In this document: piece after piece, positions 25,811-34,510 of the stretch
Position numbering within the stretch: position 1 is the stretch's first letter
Layout of the letters: every line of letters starts with the position of its first letter
Program-made: the position numbers and the translations under genes
From: Lederbergia graminis
GTDB taxonomy: Bacteria > Bacillota > Bacilli > Bacillales > Bacillaceae_C
Direction: 5' to 3'
Length of the DNA: 64,000 nt
NCBI RefSeq assembly: GCF_042655485.1
Contig: NZ_JBHSMC010000003.1
Location: 1-64,000 of the forward strand
Notes under the pieces: generated by a model
The model's database searches: none
What the model was told of the DNA's origin: nothing
What the model saw: the letters and a program-made list of their open reading frames with translations, nothing else

Positions 25811-26278
25811 TCACTTCACGATAGGAAGTTTCTTTTTTGACAGGAAATCATCAATAAAAACTTGATGTTCCGTAAAAATGTTACTTGGTAAATTATCTAG
25901 TGAAAAGAAGCTGTTTTGAAGTGATTCTTCATTACTCTCAACTAATTCACCTGTGTAACTTTTGCAGATAAAGGAGATTTGAACTAATGATACCTGGTCC
26001 CCATTAGGAAAGACTTTGTCATATTGTGGTCCTGAGTAAATTCCAAATAACTCTAATTCATTTAAAACAAGTCCGGTCTCTTCATAAACTTCGCTTCTAG
26101 CAGTATCCTGTACGTTTTCTCCTAATTCCATAAATCCACCTGGGAATCCCCACTGTCCATTGTCAGAGCGCTTTTGCATAAGCACCCGATTTTCTTTATC
26201 AAAGACAAATGCACCAGCAACGACCATTATTACTTTTTCGTTACCAACCATAGATCTTAAATGTTTTATATAGTCCAT
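25811..26278 (-). CDS. Nudix hydrolase, Nudix box with R-to-S change
   Basis: A 155-residue Nudix protein with the layout MVVAGAFVFDKENRVLMQKR ... GGFMELGENVQDTARSEVYE followed by ETGL. The Nudix box arginine of REUxEExGU is serine here (SEVYEETGL). The glutamates that bind metal remain, so it may still be active. The start codon follows the stop of the cupin gene directly (TAGATG), which implies translational coupling. It may be a paralogue of the downstream gene. Confidence 0.82.
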   Translation of the reverse strand: MDYIKHLRSMVGNEKVIMVVAGAFVFDKENRVLMQKRSDNGQWGFPGGFMELGENVQDTARSEVYEETGLVLNELELFGIYSGPQYDKVFPNGDQVSLVQISFICKSYTGELVESNEESLQNSFFSLDNLPSNIFTEHQVFIDDFLSKKKLPIVK

Positions 26279-26743
26279 CTATTTCTCCTTTATCTTACTT
26301 AACTGAAGTAAGTCTTTTTCAGAAATGTTTTTTGTGAATATATCTAATTCTTTAGAAGGGAACCAGTCTATTTCTTCTCCTGAACTACCATATTTAATAG
26401 TGTGAGTGACGGAATTTGCAGGCATGTAGATATTGTGATGAACATAAGGTTTTACTGTTACAATTTCATTTTCGTGAAGAATATGTACTTTCAAATCTCC
26501 ATTTTTGTCTATTTCTGCATAACCAATCCATCCAAATTGAACAAGATAGAGCTCGCTAACATATTTGTGGTAATGACTATTCTGCCATGCTCCTTGTTCT
26601 GAACCTACAGTTCGACAATATGAACTGCCATCGGAAGCAACTAATCTATATCGTTTTTCTCCATTCATCATTTGTTCAAAATTCACATCTATACCAGAGG
26701 AATGAGCCTCTTCCAAACTAATCTTTTGTGGACCAAAGGACAT
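26279..26743 (-). CDS. Cupin-fold protein, unknown function
   Basis: A 154-residue single-domain cupin-like protein with HYHKYVSELYLVQFG as the metal-binding-type motif 1 and YVHHNIYMP as motif 2. The central region resembles small sugar-nucleotide-associated cupins. ATG 26743 lies 10 bases after GGAGG (TTGGAGGAAATAATACCATG). A longer frame begins at 26815 with no site. It is first in a three-gene run with two Nudix genes, which hints at handling a nucleotide-activated compound. No certain assignment can be made. Confidence 0.65.
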   Translation of the reverse strand: MSFGPQKISLEEAHSSGIDVNFEQMMNGEKRYRLVASDGSSYCRTVGSEQGAWQNSHYHKYVSELYLVQFGWIGYAEIDKNGDLKVHILHENEIVTVKPYVHHNIYMPANSVTHTIKYGSSGEEIDWFPSKELDIFTKNISEKDLLQLSKIKEK

Positions 26744-26946
26744 GGTATTATTTCCTCCAACAATTTCTATTATTTTATACACTTCGACATAATACATTTT
26801 TAGTCCTGCTACCAACTGTTATTATGATATTGAATTAATTAATAGAATTATGATGGGCATCCAATCTAAAACATAACTCATTAATAAAGGAGATTTATTA
26901 TTTGGTATAATTGAATTTAACTATATTGTAAGAAGGAGATTTTCTT

Positions 26947-27486
26947 TTGAGGAAAACCAAAATTGATCCCTGGTCCGAAGAGTGGGAAAAATCTTACTGC
27001 CATGAAGAGGGTAAATTAAAAGAAGTTCTTAAGGATGAATTAGTTGATATTTTCCACATTGGAAGCACCTCAATACCAACAGTAGGTTACGCTAAGCCTA
27101 TAATTGATATCTTAATCGTAGTAAGGAATATTGTGAACGTTGATTTATACAAAAGTAAAATGTTGATATTAGGTTATGAGTCAAAAGGCGAGAACGGTAT
27201 TGCTGGAAGAAGATATTTTACAAAAGGTAAGGATAATAGAACACACCACGTACATATCTTTCAAATGGGAAGCGAGTTTATAAAAACTCATTTGAATTTT
27301 AAAGAATATCTGTTACAAAATCCTATAGAAGCTAAAAAGTATGGAGAATTAAAAATAAACTTAGCAAAACAGTATCCGGAAGTACATCATAAGTATCAAG
27401 AGGAAAAACAGCAATTTGTTAATAAACTAGTTGGAAAAGCAAATGAATGGGCCCGCCAACGAAATTCTCCTAAATTAGGTAACTAA
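26947..27486 (+). CDS. GrpB family protein (UPF0157)
   Basis: A 179-residue member of the GrpB/UPF0157 family, a nucleotidyltransferase-like fold. The diagnostic region HIGSTSIPTVGYAKPIIDIL (residues about 36-55) carries GST and the acidic pair KPIID typical of the fold. Start is TTG at 26947 after AAGGAG, 8 bases away. Functions reported for the family are poorly defined. It is monocistronic or weakly linked to the small genes downstream. Confidence 0.85.
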   Translation: MRKTKIDPWSEEWEKSYCHEEGKLKEVLKDELVDIFHIGSTSIPTVGYAKPIIDILIVVRNIVNVDLYKSKMLILGYESKGENGIAGRRYFTKGKDNRTHHVHIFQMGSEFIKTHLNFKEYLLQNPIEAKKYGELKINLAKQYPEVHHKYQEEKQQFVNKLVGKANEWARQRNSPKLGN

Positions 27487-27517
27487 TGCTTCGATGAATA
27501 ATATATGGAGGGTTAAT

Positions 27518-27607
27518 GTGACAATTCAAGAATTATTTGCTGATTCACCTGAGGGAAGCAAAGTCCATAAAAAAGTAATATCACCATTAGGGGGAATATA
27601 TGTCTAA
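27518..27607 (+). CDS. Possible 29-residue leader or truncated peptide
   Basis: GTG 27518 follows a clear GGAGGG (27507-27512) at 5-base spacing and opens VTIQELFADSPEGSKVHKKV before stopping at 27607. Its stop overlaps the start of the next gene (27600) by 8 bases, so it could couple that gene's translation. It may instead be the stub of a lost gene. Confidence 0.4.
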   Translation: MTIQELFADSPEGSKVHKKVISPLGGIYV

Positions 27608-28199
27608 AGCAGATTTGAAAAAGTATATAAAGAGAGTTATTTTTTTAGCAATTGGAGTTTATATTATTTACAGTATCTATATTCATTTAGAGTACAGACA
27701 CTATATTAAACAGAGTATTGATAGGAATTATGACAGTTTGGATTTTATTTCAGTTAAAGGTAATAATCTAGCAAATAGGCTTGAAGAATTTATTCAATTG
27801 CCTGTAGAAAAAGAAGAATTTAGTGATGTAAAAAGTGAGTTCGACAAAAATTGGAGAATTGTAAACGGAGAAAGTAAAAACATTCATTCTTATTTATTTA
27901 CTATAAGAACAAAATATATGGGTGACGCTGCATCTGATTGGGATTTACTACAATTTAGCTTACTTCGTGTAGATGAATTTATAAATGGTATGACTAATAA
28001 GTTTCTTGAAAATCATTCGTATTCTATAAGTGATGAAGAAAAAGAGAAAATGGAAGCTGTAATTGAAGTTTTTAGAATCATAAGTGAAGAAAAAGATAAT
28101 GAATTTGTTAACATAGAAGATATCTTAAAGTCTATTAAGGAACCAATGCTAATTATTAACGAAAATTATTCAGATGTACTTGAACGACTAGGTAGATAA
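27600..28199 (+). CDS. Membrane-anchored protein, unknown function
   Basis: A 199-residue protein with one transmembrane helix near the N terminus (residues about 12-28, RVIFLAIGVYIIYSIYIH). It is followed by a mostly hydrophilic region rich in Glu, Lys and Ser with helical character. I recognise no domain. GGGGGAATAT lies just before the start. It precedes pgsA by 22 bases and is probably in one transcript with it and the small GTG frame upstream. Confidence 0.6.
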   Translation: MSKADLKKYIKRVIFLAIGVYIIYSIYIHLEYRHYIKQSIDRNYDSLDFISVKGNNLANRLEEFIQLPVEKEEFSDVKSEFDKNWRIVNGESKNIHSYLFTIRTKYMGDAASDWDLLQFSLLRVDEFINGMTNKFLENHSYSISDEEKEKMEAVIEVFRIISEEKDNEFVNIEDILKSIKEPMLIINENYSDVLERLGR

Positions 28200-28221
28200 A
28201 CGTAATACCAAGGGGGAAAAT

Positions 28222-28800
28222 ATGAATTTACCAAATAAGATAACGATAGCTAGGATATTATTTATTCCTGTATTCTTAATTTTTCTGTTAGCTCCAATTC
28301 CTTTAGGAGAGGTTCAAATAAAAGGAATAGATATTCCTAACGCACATTTTATTGCTGCAATTCTTTTTATTATTGCATCAACAACAGATGGATTAGATGG
28401 ATACTATGCCAGAAAATATAATCTAATCACGGACTTAGGAAAGTTTTTGGATCCTTTAGCGGATAAGTTATTAGTAGCTGCTGCGTTGATAGCGTTAGTC
28501 CAATTGGAAATAGTACCATCTTGGATTGCTATTATTATATTATGTAGGGAGTTTGCTGTGACAGGACTTAGGCTTATTGCAGTAAAGGAAGGAATAGTCA
28601 TTGCTGCTAGTAATTTTGCTAAATGGAAAACACGTATTCAAATAATTTCTATTTCAGCCCTCCTCTTGCACAATGTACCTTTTTCGTATATTGGCGTTCC
28701 ATTTGATATTTTATCATTATGGCTAGCCATGTTTATTACGCTATTATCAGGTTGGGATTATTTCGTTAAAAATAAGCATATTATTCTTAGTAGTATGTAG
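28222..28800 (+). CDS. CDP-alcohol phosphatidyltransferase, PgsA-type
   Basis: A 192-residue integral membrane enzyme predicted to form phosphatidylglycerophosphate from CDP-diacylglycerol and glycerol-3-phosphate. The CDP-alcohol signature is exact: DG-YY-AR-KYNLITDL-G-KFL-D-PLA-D (residues about 56-79). The PgsA-like NKITIARILFIPVFL start and about five transmembrane spans agree. A canonical pgsA is normally near recA, so this is probably a second copy; that copy lies outside the window. It could instead transfer a different alcohol. Confidence 0.85.
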   Translation: MNLPNKITIARILFIPVFLIFLLAPIPLGEVQIKGIDIPNAHFIAAILFIIASTTDGLDGYYARKYNLITDLGKFLDPLADKLLVAAALIALVQLEIVPSWIAIIILCREFAVTGLRLIAVKEGIVIAASNFAKWKTRIQIISISALLLHNVPFSYIGVPFDILSLWLAMFITLLSGWDYFVKNKHIILSSM

Positions 28801-28841
28801 AATACTAATTTATCAACGGTACATAAACTTAGGAATAACAA

Positions 28842-28893
28842 AAAAGAATGGCGTGCAAGCTGAAAACAGCTTTGACATGCCATTCTTTTTCCT
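28842..28893 (+). terminator. Terminator downstream of the pgsA-type gene
   Basis: AAAAGAATGGC-GTGCAAGCTG / CAGCTTTGACATGCCATTCTTTT forms a long stem with flanking A and T runs; it may serve both strands. Confidence 0.85.
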
Positions 28894-28990
28894 ATTTAAA
28901 ATGAAAACCTCTTTAAAACGGAAGTGTTTATTATTCATGTTTGTCACTTACTTTCCTATGTTCCAGTCATTGCAATTTGGATATCTTCAC

Positions 28991-29842
28991 CTAATCCGCG
29001 TGTAGTTTTCTGAAGGCGAGCGGATTCAATCCTGTATGACGTTTAAAGCAACTTGAGAAATAAGGGGTGTACTGAAATCCTACGTGTGCGCCTATGTCGG
29101 CTACCGACCATTCTGTCTTTATGAGGAGGAGTTTTGCTTGTTCTATTCGGTATTGCAGTAAGTATTCCATAGGAGTGCACTTGTAGATATCTTTCATGCA
29201 ACGAACGATGTAATTAGGATGATAATTCAACGCTCGGGATAGCGTCTCATTGTTTAGGTTTTCTTGAAAGTGACTACGTAGATATGCCTCTGTTTGCTCC
29301 GCTAGGTTCAGGACAGATTTTGTGGATGGTGTAGTTGCTCCTTCCCCTACCACACATCGTATCAGTTCCATGAAATGTTGCTGTGTTTTCCAATAACTGA
29401 TCGACCCACTTTGATTGGAATACTCAAGTAGTTGAAGCAGGAGTCGCTCTATTCTAGGGAAATTCGATAGTATTGTATATTGTGGCAATTTCAATTTGTA
29501 AGGATTGCTCCAAGCATGCCGAATTGGAAGTGAATAATCTTCTTCGTTAGATTCACGATAGGTACCGGAATAGTCGAAATGGATCCAGTAAAAGGCGGTC
29601 TCCATTTGACATGGTCCCGTACTGTAATGGTATCGGTCAGGCAGTAGGAGTAATGACTGTCCGGGTCCAACTTCCCAATGTTTGTCGTCTTCTCCAATAT
29701 ACAAGCAGCCATCTGTTACAATAAGCAAATCAAATATGCCAATATTTCTGCGATTCGGATGTTGATTACCAGCCTCATATGTTGTCTGACCAATGGTTAC
29801 ATAATAAGGAAGTGGTGGTAACTCAAAGATAATATTACTCAT
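28991..29842 (-). CDS. AraC-family regulator divergent from GH127
   Basis: A 283-residue AraC/XylS protein. Residues about 1-150 form a cupin-like ligand-binding arm containing PGQSLLLLPDRYHYS. The C-terminal double helix-turn-helix (about 180-283) includes LSRALNYHPNYIVRCMKDIY and VADIGAHVGFQYTPYFSSCF. ATG 29842 follows TAGGAGG; an earlier ATG at 29908 lacks a site. It is divergently placed from the GH127 gene, so it probably activates that gene in response to a plant arabinan-derived sugar. Confidence 0.85.
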   Translation of the reverse strand: MSNIIFELPPLPYYVTIGQTTYEAGNQHPNRRNIGIFDLLIVTDGCLYIGEDDKHWEVGPGQSLLLLPDRYHYSTGPCQMETAFYWIHFDYSGTYRESNEEDYSLPIRHAWSNPYKLKLPQYTILSNFPRIERLLLQLLEYSNQSGSISYWKTQQHFMELIRCVVGEGATTPSTKSVLNLAEQTEAYLRSHFQENLNNETLSRALNYHPNYIVRCMKDIYKCTPMEYLLQYRIEQAKLLLIKTEWSVADIGAHVGFQYTPYFSSCFKRHTGLNPLAFRKLHAD

Positions 29843-30010
29843 CAGAATCAGTCCTCCTACTTGTGTGAAATATTGTAAAAAAGAGTTTAGTTTATTCATA
29901 TAAATCACTATGTATAAATGATAATCTGTATTTTAAGAAAGTTCAAATTGTATATATTATTGTAGTCCAACTATATGAGCGGGAAATTTAACACTATTGG
30001 GGGATTTGCT

Positions 30011-31888
30011 ATGAGAGAACTGAGAGGTAAGAACGTTACTCTTTATGATGGTGAGCTAAGACGTAGGGAAGCAGCAAACAGAGCGTACTTGATGAAACTG
30101 ACGAATGATAATCTGCTATTTAATTTTAAATTAGAGGCTGGGAGATTTTCAGGAAGGAGTATACCTCCAGGAGCCCATGGGGGATGGGAAACGCCTGTAT
30201 GTCAGATGCGTGGTCATTTTTTGGGTCACTGGCTATCTGCGGCTGCCATTCATTATGATCAGACAGGTGATCCGGAACTAAAAGTGAAAGCGGATTTGAT
30301 TGTGGATGAGTTGGCAGAATGTCAAAAAGATAATGGGGGGAAATGGGTAGGTTCTATCCCGGAGAAATATCTCCATTGGATAGCTAGTGGAAAGGATATT
30401 TGGGCACCTCAGTATAATCTACATAAAACTTTTATGGGCTTAGTGGATATGTACCTCTTTGCTGGAAATAAAAAAGCGCTAGAAGTTGCTGATAGTTTTG
30501 CAGATTGGTTTGTACAATGGAGCAGTACATTTTCAAAAGAAAAATTTGATGATATTCTGGATGCAGAAACAGGAGGGATGCTCGAAATTTGGGCGGAACT
30601 ACTAGAAATCACAGGGGATGCTAAATATCGTACTTTATTAGAAAGATATTATCGTAGTCGCCTCTTTGAACCACTACTAGAAGGAAAAGATCCTCTTACT
30701 AATATGCATGCTAACACTACTATTCCGGAAGTACTTGGCTGTGCAAGAGCCTATGAAATTACTGGGGAAGAAAGGTGGCTTGATATTGTCAAAGCATATT
30801 GGAAGTGTGCTGTTACAGAAAGAGGCTATCTTGCAACTGGAGGTCAGACCGCTGGCGAAGTTTGGATGCCAAAAATGAAGATGAAAGCAAGATTGGGAGA
30901 CAAGAATCAGGAACACTGTACAGTATATAACATGATCCGCTTGGCAGATTTTCTGTTCAGATATACAAATGATCCTAATTATGCACAATATATAGAGTAC
31001 AACTTATATAACGGCATCATGGCACAGGCTTATTATAGAGAATATGGATTAACTGGTAATAAGCATAACTACCCGTACACAGGATTGCTGACATATTTCC
31101 TTCCAATGAAAGCAGGTTTGCGTAAAGATTGGAGCACGGAGACGGAAAGCTTTTTCTGTTGCCATGGTACGATGGTTCAAGCAAATGCAGCCTTGAACCG
31201 TAATATTTATTACCAGGACAATAACGATATATATGTGTGCCAATATTTTAGTTCTGAGTTGAACACGTCCATTAATGAAGAAGATATTCGACTAATCATG
31301 AATCAAGACAATATGTCGGGGAGTAGTTTGACATCATCCGATATTGTAGGCTCCCAGGCTCTGAATGATATTACTGCTTCATATGAAAATATCCCAACAT
31401 ACCGAAAGTATGATTTTACAATAAAGACTCCTAAAAGCATGAAGTTCGCCATTCATTATCGGATTCCGGAATGGATTACTTCGGAAGCGAAGATTTATGT
31501 AAACAATGAACTACAAGGAAAAACAAATGAGTGTAATGTTTTTTATAAGATGGAAAGGCAATGGTCTGATGGTGATAAGGTTAGCATCATCTTACCGGTT
31601 GGAATCCAATTTATACCTCTACCAGATGATGAGAATATGGGTGCATTCCGTTATGGACCGGAAGTGTTGGCAGGTATTTGTCAGGAAGAAAGAATCTTGT
31701 TTGCTGATATCAATGAGATCACTTCAGAGCTGACATTGGAAAACGAACGTGAGTGGGGAAGTTGGAGATATTTCTTTAAGACAGAAAACCAAGACCCAGC
31801 CATTCAATTTAGAAGAATACGAGATATTGGATATGAGCCATATCAAATATACTTTAAAGTGAAATCGAAAGTGTATGTGGAAAACTAG
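30011..31888 (+). CDS. GH127 beta-L-arabinofuranosidase (DUF1680)
   Basis: A 625-residue cytoplasmic glycoside hydrolase with no signal peptide. It belongs to GH127 (formerly DUF1680), which removes beta-L-arabinofuranose units. The metal and nucleophile ligands can be seen: E301-H-C303 (NQEHCTVYN) and C383-C384 (SFFCCHGT), matching the Glu-Cys-Cys-Cys zinc site of the family, with a cysteine as nucleophile. The substrate pocket region GGWETPVCQMRGHFLGHWLS lies near residues 45-65. ATG 30011 has a weak TTGGGGGAT site; an upstream ATG at 29975 is less likely. Confidence 0.9.
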   Translation: MRELRGKNVTLYDGELRRREAANRAYLMKLTNDNLLFNFKLEAGRFSGRSIPPGAHGGWETPVCQMRGHFLGHWLSAAAIHYDQTGDPELKVKADLIVDELAECQKDNGGKWVGSIPEKYLHWIASGKDIWAPQYNLHKTFMGLVDMYLFAGNKKALEVADSFADWFVQWSSTFSKEKFDDILDAETGGMLEIWAELLEITGDAKYRTLLERYYRSRLFEPLLEGKDPLTNMHANTTIPEVLGCARAYEITGEERWLDIVKAYWKCAVTERGYLATGGQTAGEVWMPKMKMKARLGDKNQEHCTVYNMIRLADFLFRYTNDPNYAQYIEYNLYNGIMAQAYYREYGLTGNKHNYPYTGLLTYFLPMKAGLRKDWSTETESFFCCHGTMVQANAALNRNIYYQDNNDIYVCQYFSSELNTSINEEDIRLIMNQDNMSGSSLTSSDIVGSQALNDITASYENIPTYRKYDFTIKTPKSMKFAIHYRIPEWITSEAKIYVNNELQGKTNECNVFYKMERQWSDGDKVSIILPVGIQFIPLPDDENMGAFRYGPEVLAGICQEERILFADINEITSELTLENEREWGSWRYFFKTENQDPAIQFRRIRDIGYEPYQIYFKVKSKVYVEN

Positions 31889-31927
31889 AAAGAATAGATG
31901 TTAAGGTCGGTATATATTTTTTGACTT

Positions 31928-31972
31928 GATGTTTCCTAGAGAAAAGTTATGTCTCTAGGAAACATCTTTTTG
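31928..31972 (+). terminator. GH127 terminator
   Basis: GATGTTTCCTAGAGA / TCTCTAGGAAACATC is a perfect 15-pair stem followed by a T run. Confidence 0.92.
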
Positions 31973-32105
31973 CATTGAATAAAGATTTGCATTAAAAAAA
32001 ATAGCCTAGTGACCTCTGTCTATATTACTACTTTTATATCTATACGCAGTAGTCTACTTCTCTATAAATATTCACATATTTCCCAAATAACCATGTCGAA
32101 ATTTG

Positions 32106-32134
32106 TTGAAATTGCACTAATTTTGTCATACTAT
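32106..32134 (+). promoter_or_regulatory. Promoter upstream of the c-di-GMP riboswitch
   Basis: TTGAAA (32106-32111) and TACTAT (32129-32134) with 17-base spacing lie about 40 bases before the aptamer. Confidence 0.5.
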
Positions 32135-32176
32135 AAATAGAATTAATGTAGAAAACTTAATTTAATAGGCTATAAG

Positions 32177-32258
32177 ATAATGGCAAACTTATTGAAAGGT
32201 AAGGACGCAAAGCCACGAACCTAAGGCGAATTTGCTATGGTAGTCGGGTTGCCGAAAT
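32177..32258 (+). ncRNA. GEMM-I (c-di-GMP-I) riboswitch aptamer
   Basis: The conserved parts occur in order: TGGCAAAC, a GAAA tetraloop (ATTGAAAGGT), GGACGCAAAGCC, the tetraloop receptor CCTAAG, then ATGGTAGTCGGGTTGCCGA. This is the GEMM class I pattern. Most members sense cyclic di-GMP; a minority prefer 3',3'-cGAMP, which the sequence alone does not settle. It stands upstream of a chemotaxis receptor, a typical target. Confidence 0.93.
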
Positions 32259-32269
32259 AGCGGAGATAG

Positions 32270-32304
32270 AAGACTCCCTTTTTTCGGTGCGGTCTTTTTT
32301 TTTA
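32270..32304 (+). terminator. Riboswitch expression-platform terminator
   Basis: An AGAC / GTCT stem and TTTTTTTTT tail follow the aptamer. The TTTTTTCGG part of the terminator can pair with GCCGAAA in the aptamer 3' arm, a plausible mutually exclusive switch. Confidence 0.7.
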
Positions 32305-32406
32305 CTTCGAGATTGTTATCTTTTTCACACTTTATGTTTCTGTATCATATATGGCCAAGTTAAAGAAGAATTAGGATAAAACGCCTAATTCTATGTTTTT
32401 TGTTAG

Positions 32407-32505
32407 GCTCTGTTAAAGTGCATTGTTGTTAACAACTTAGCTGAGGCCGTGCCCGCGGAAAGCGAGTGTACAGGAGCAAAAATCAACAACAGAGTTTAAC
32501 AGAGC
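32407..32505. repeat. TIR element, family A copy 1 (internally deleted)
   Basis: Terminal inverted repeats GCTCTGTTAAA and TTTAACAGAGC bound a 99-base element containing GTTGTTAACAAC and GTGCCCGCGGAAAGCG. It matches 57909-58043 but lacks about 36 internal bases present there. It lies in the long leader between the riboswitch terminator and the MCP gene, so it was inserted into a regulated 5' UTR. Confidence 0.85.
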
Positions 32506-32680
32506 ATTTTGTTAAGGAGTAGAAAATTAGGAAAATGGACTTTGTTTTTATTCAATATGAAATAAAAAAGGAATTGTAAAGTTATACATACATAAGTAAG
32601 AGAAAAGCTTGCGAATATGGCCATGTTAAAGTTTCTACAGAAAAAAACATTAAAAATATGGGAATAATGAGGGTAGAAAA

Positions 32681-34378
32681 ATGATGAGTAGAATTACAAA
32701 TTTTAAAAGTATTAGAATGAAGATCTTATCTGGATTTTCCATTGTTATTTTGTTAGTTGTCATTTTAGGAGTGTACAACTTTTTTGTTACGAAAGAATCT
32801 AATAAAAATATTGAGAGTATGCTTAACAACGAAGTTCAATTATTAATAGCAAATGACAAATTAGTATCAACGATTGCGAATAGAATTGGAACTGCACGAG
32901 GCTACGTATTATTTGGTGGTGACTTTAAGGATCGATTTAATGAGTATACAGAGCAAGGGATACAAGCAGAAAAGATAATTAGAGAGATAGAGGTTACCGA
33001 GGAATTCGATACACTAATGAATCGTACGGTAGAATGGCGTAAAAGCATAGCTAGTGAAGTATTCAATGAATATGATAAGGGAAATAAAGACCTAGCTCTT
33101 AAAAATCTGGAAAAGCTTACGCCGGAAGCTCGTGAATTAATGATTGGATATGAAAAATTAGCTTCTGAGAGTGAACAAAAGTTAACTGAATTAGGAAATG
33201 ACACTATCTTAAATGGTAATAGATCATTAAATGTAACATCTGTCATTACAGCTCTAATTATTGGTTTAAGTATTATTGTAGGAATTGTCACATCGCACTT
33301 TATTTCGAAGCCAATAAAAATGGTAGTAGAACGGATGAAACAAATAGCAAACGGAGATTTGAGACATGAACCGTTAAAAACAAAATCAATTGATGAGATA
33401 GGTCAACTAGTTCATTCTGTTAATTCAACAAATGAAAGTCTACTTACTATTGTAAAAGATATGATAAATGTTTCCGGTAGTGTAAAGAACAGAGGCGAGC
33501 AACTAACACAATACTCTGATGAATTATTAGCAGGTAGCCAGCAAATTGCAACAACAATGGAAGAGTTATCAGCAGGAGCGGAAGAACAAGCACATTCTTC
33601 GGCAACTCTAAATGAAAATATGGGGAACTTCTCTCAACAAATTATGGACGTTGCTTTAAAAGGTGAGTCAGTTAAGGAACAATCTGATACGATGCTTCAA
33701 TTAACAGAAAATGGTAGTCATTACATGGAGGAATCTGTTCAAAAAATGGCTACGATAAATGGAAAAATGAAACAATCTCTATTAATGGTCAAAGGATTAG
33801 ACAATAAGACGGATAACATTTCAAACCTAGTAAATGTCATCAAGGATATCGCGGCACAAACCAACTTACTTGCACTAAATGCTGCAATTGAGGCGGCACG
33901 AGCAGGAGAACAAGGAAGAGGATTTGCAGTGGTGGCTACTGAGGTTCAAAAACTTGCTGAACAAGTAAGTGAATCAGTTACAGATATTACATCGATTGTA
34001 ACGGATATTCAGGACGAGTCAAAGCAAGTAGTTGAATCACTAGATGAGGGCTACAAACTGGTGGATGAAGGTACGAACCAGATTAAAACAACAGGAGATA
34101 CATTTACAAATCTAAAAGAAGCAATTGAAACTGTCGGAGTACAAATTCGTTCCATGTCATCTTCACTTTATGATGTTTTAGACAACACAAAAACGATTAA
34201 CTCTGCAATCGAAAATATCGCATCTGTTTCGGAAGAAAGTGCTGCCGGTGTGGAACAAGTTTCTGCGACCACCCAACAGGCAAGTACGTCAATGGAAGAG
34301 GTTTCCGAGAGTGCAAAATCACTAGAAGAAAATGCGAATACGCTCGACGCATTAATTCAACGATTCAAAGTGAACTAA
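32681..34378 (+). CDS. Methyl-accepting chemotaxis protein
   Basis: A 565-residue transmembrane chemoreceptor. Two membrane helices (about 15-36 and 187-207) bracket a four-helix-bundle-like extracytoplasmic sensor (about 37-186). After a HAMP domain (208-260) comes the cytoplasmic signalling rod, with the conserved hairpin tip AAQTNLLALNAAIEAARAGE at about residues 390-410. It feeds the CheA-CheW complex. The ligand cannot be deduced. The 420-base leader carries a c-di-GMP riboswitch and a family A repeat, so synthesis is tied to the motile-sessile switch. Confidence 0.9.
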   Translation: MMSRITNFKSIRMKILSGFSIVILLVVILGVYNFFVTKESNKNIESMLNNEVQLLIANDKLVSTIANRIGTARGYVLFGGDFKDRFNEYTEQGIQAEKIIREIEVTEEFDTLMNRTVEWRKSIASEVFNEYDKGNKDLALKNLEKLTPEARELMIGYEKLASESEQKLTELGNDTILNGNRSLNVTSVITALIIGLSIIVGIVTSHFISKPIKMVVERMKQIANGDLRHEPLKTKSIDEIGQLVHSVNSTNESLLTIVKDMINVSGSVKNRGEQLTQYSDELLAGSQQIATTMEELSAGAEEQAHSSATLNENMGNFSQQIMDVALKGESVKEQSDTMLQLTENGSHYMEESVQKMATINGKMKQSLLMVKGLDNKTDNISNLVNVIKDIAAQTNLLALNAAIEAARAGEQGRGFAVVATEVQKLAEQVSESVTDITSIVTDIQDESKQVVESLDEGYKLVDEGTNQIKTTGDTFTNLKEAIETVGVQIRSMSSSLYDVLDNTKTINSAIENIASVSEESAAGVEQVSATTQQASTSMEEVSESAKSLEENANTLDALIQRFKVN

Positions 34379-34406
34379 AATAACCGATATTCTTAAAAAT
34401 TTATAA

Positions 34407-34438
34407 ACTACCTCCTATTGACAAGGGGGTAGTTTTCC
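34407..34438 (+). terminator. MCP terminator
   Basis: The AAACTACCTCC / GGGGGTAGTTT stem with a T run lies about 30 bases after the MCP stop. Confidence 0.8.
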
Positions 34439-34510
34439 TTATGTTGTTTATTCAATTGATAAGCTAAACTTATATTAAGAGACAATGTACAACTAAGGAG
34501 AGGTGGCAGC

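Noticed and set aside
32177..32258. GEMM riboswitch as a sensor for the CBASS cyclic nucleotide
   Set aside because: The switch is 16 kb from the CBASS operon and precedes a chemoreceptor gene. Class Ib features cannot be settled by eye, so a link would be speculation.
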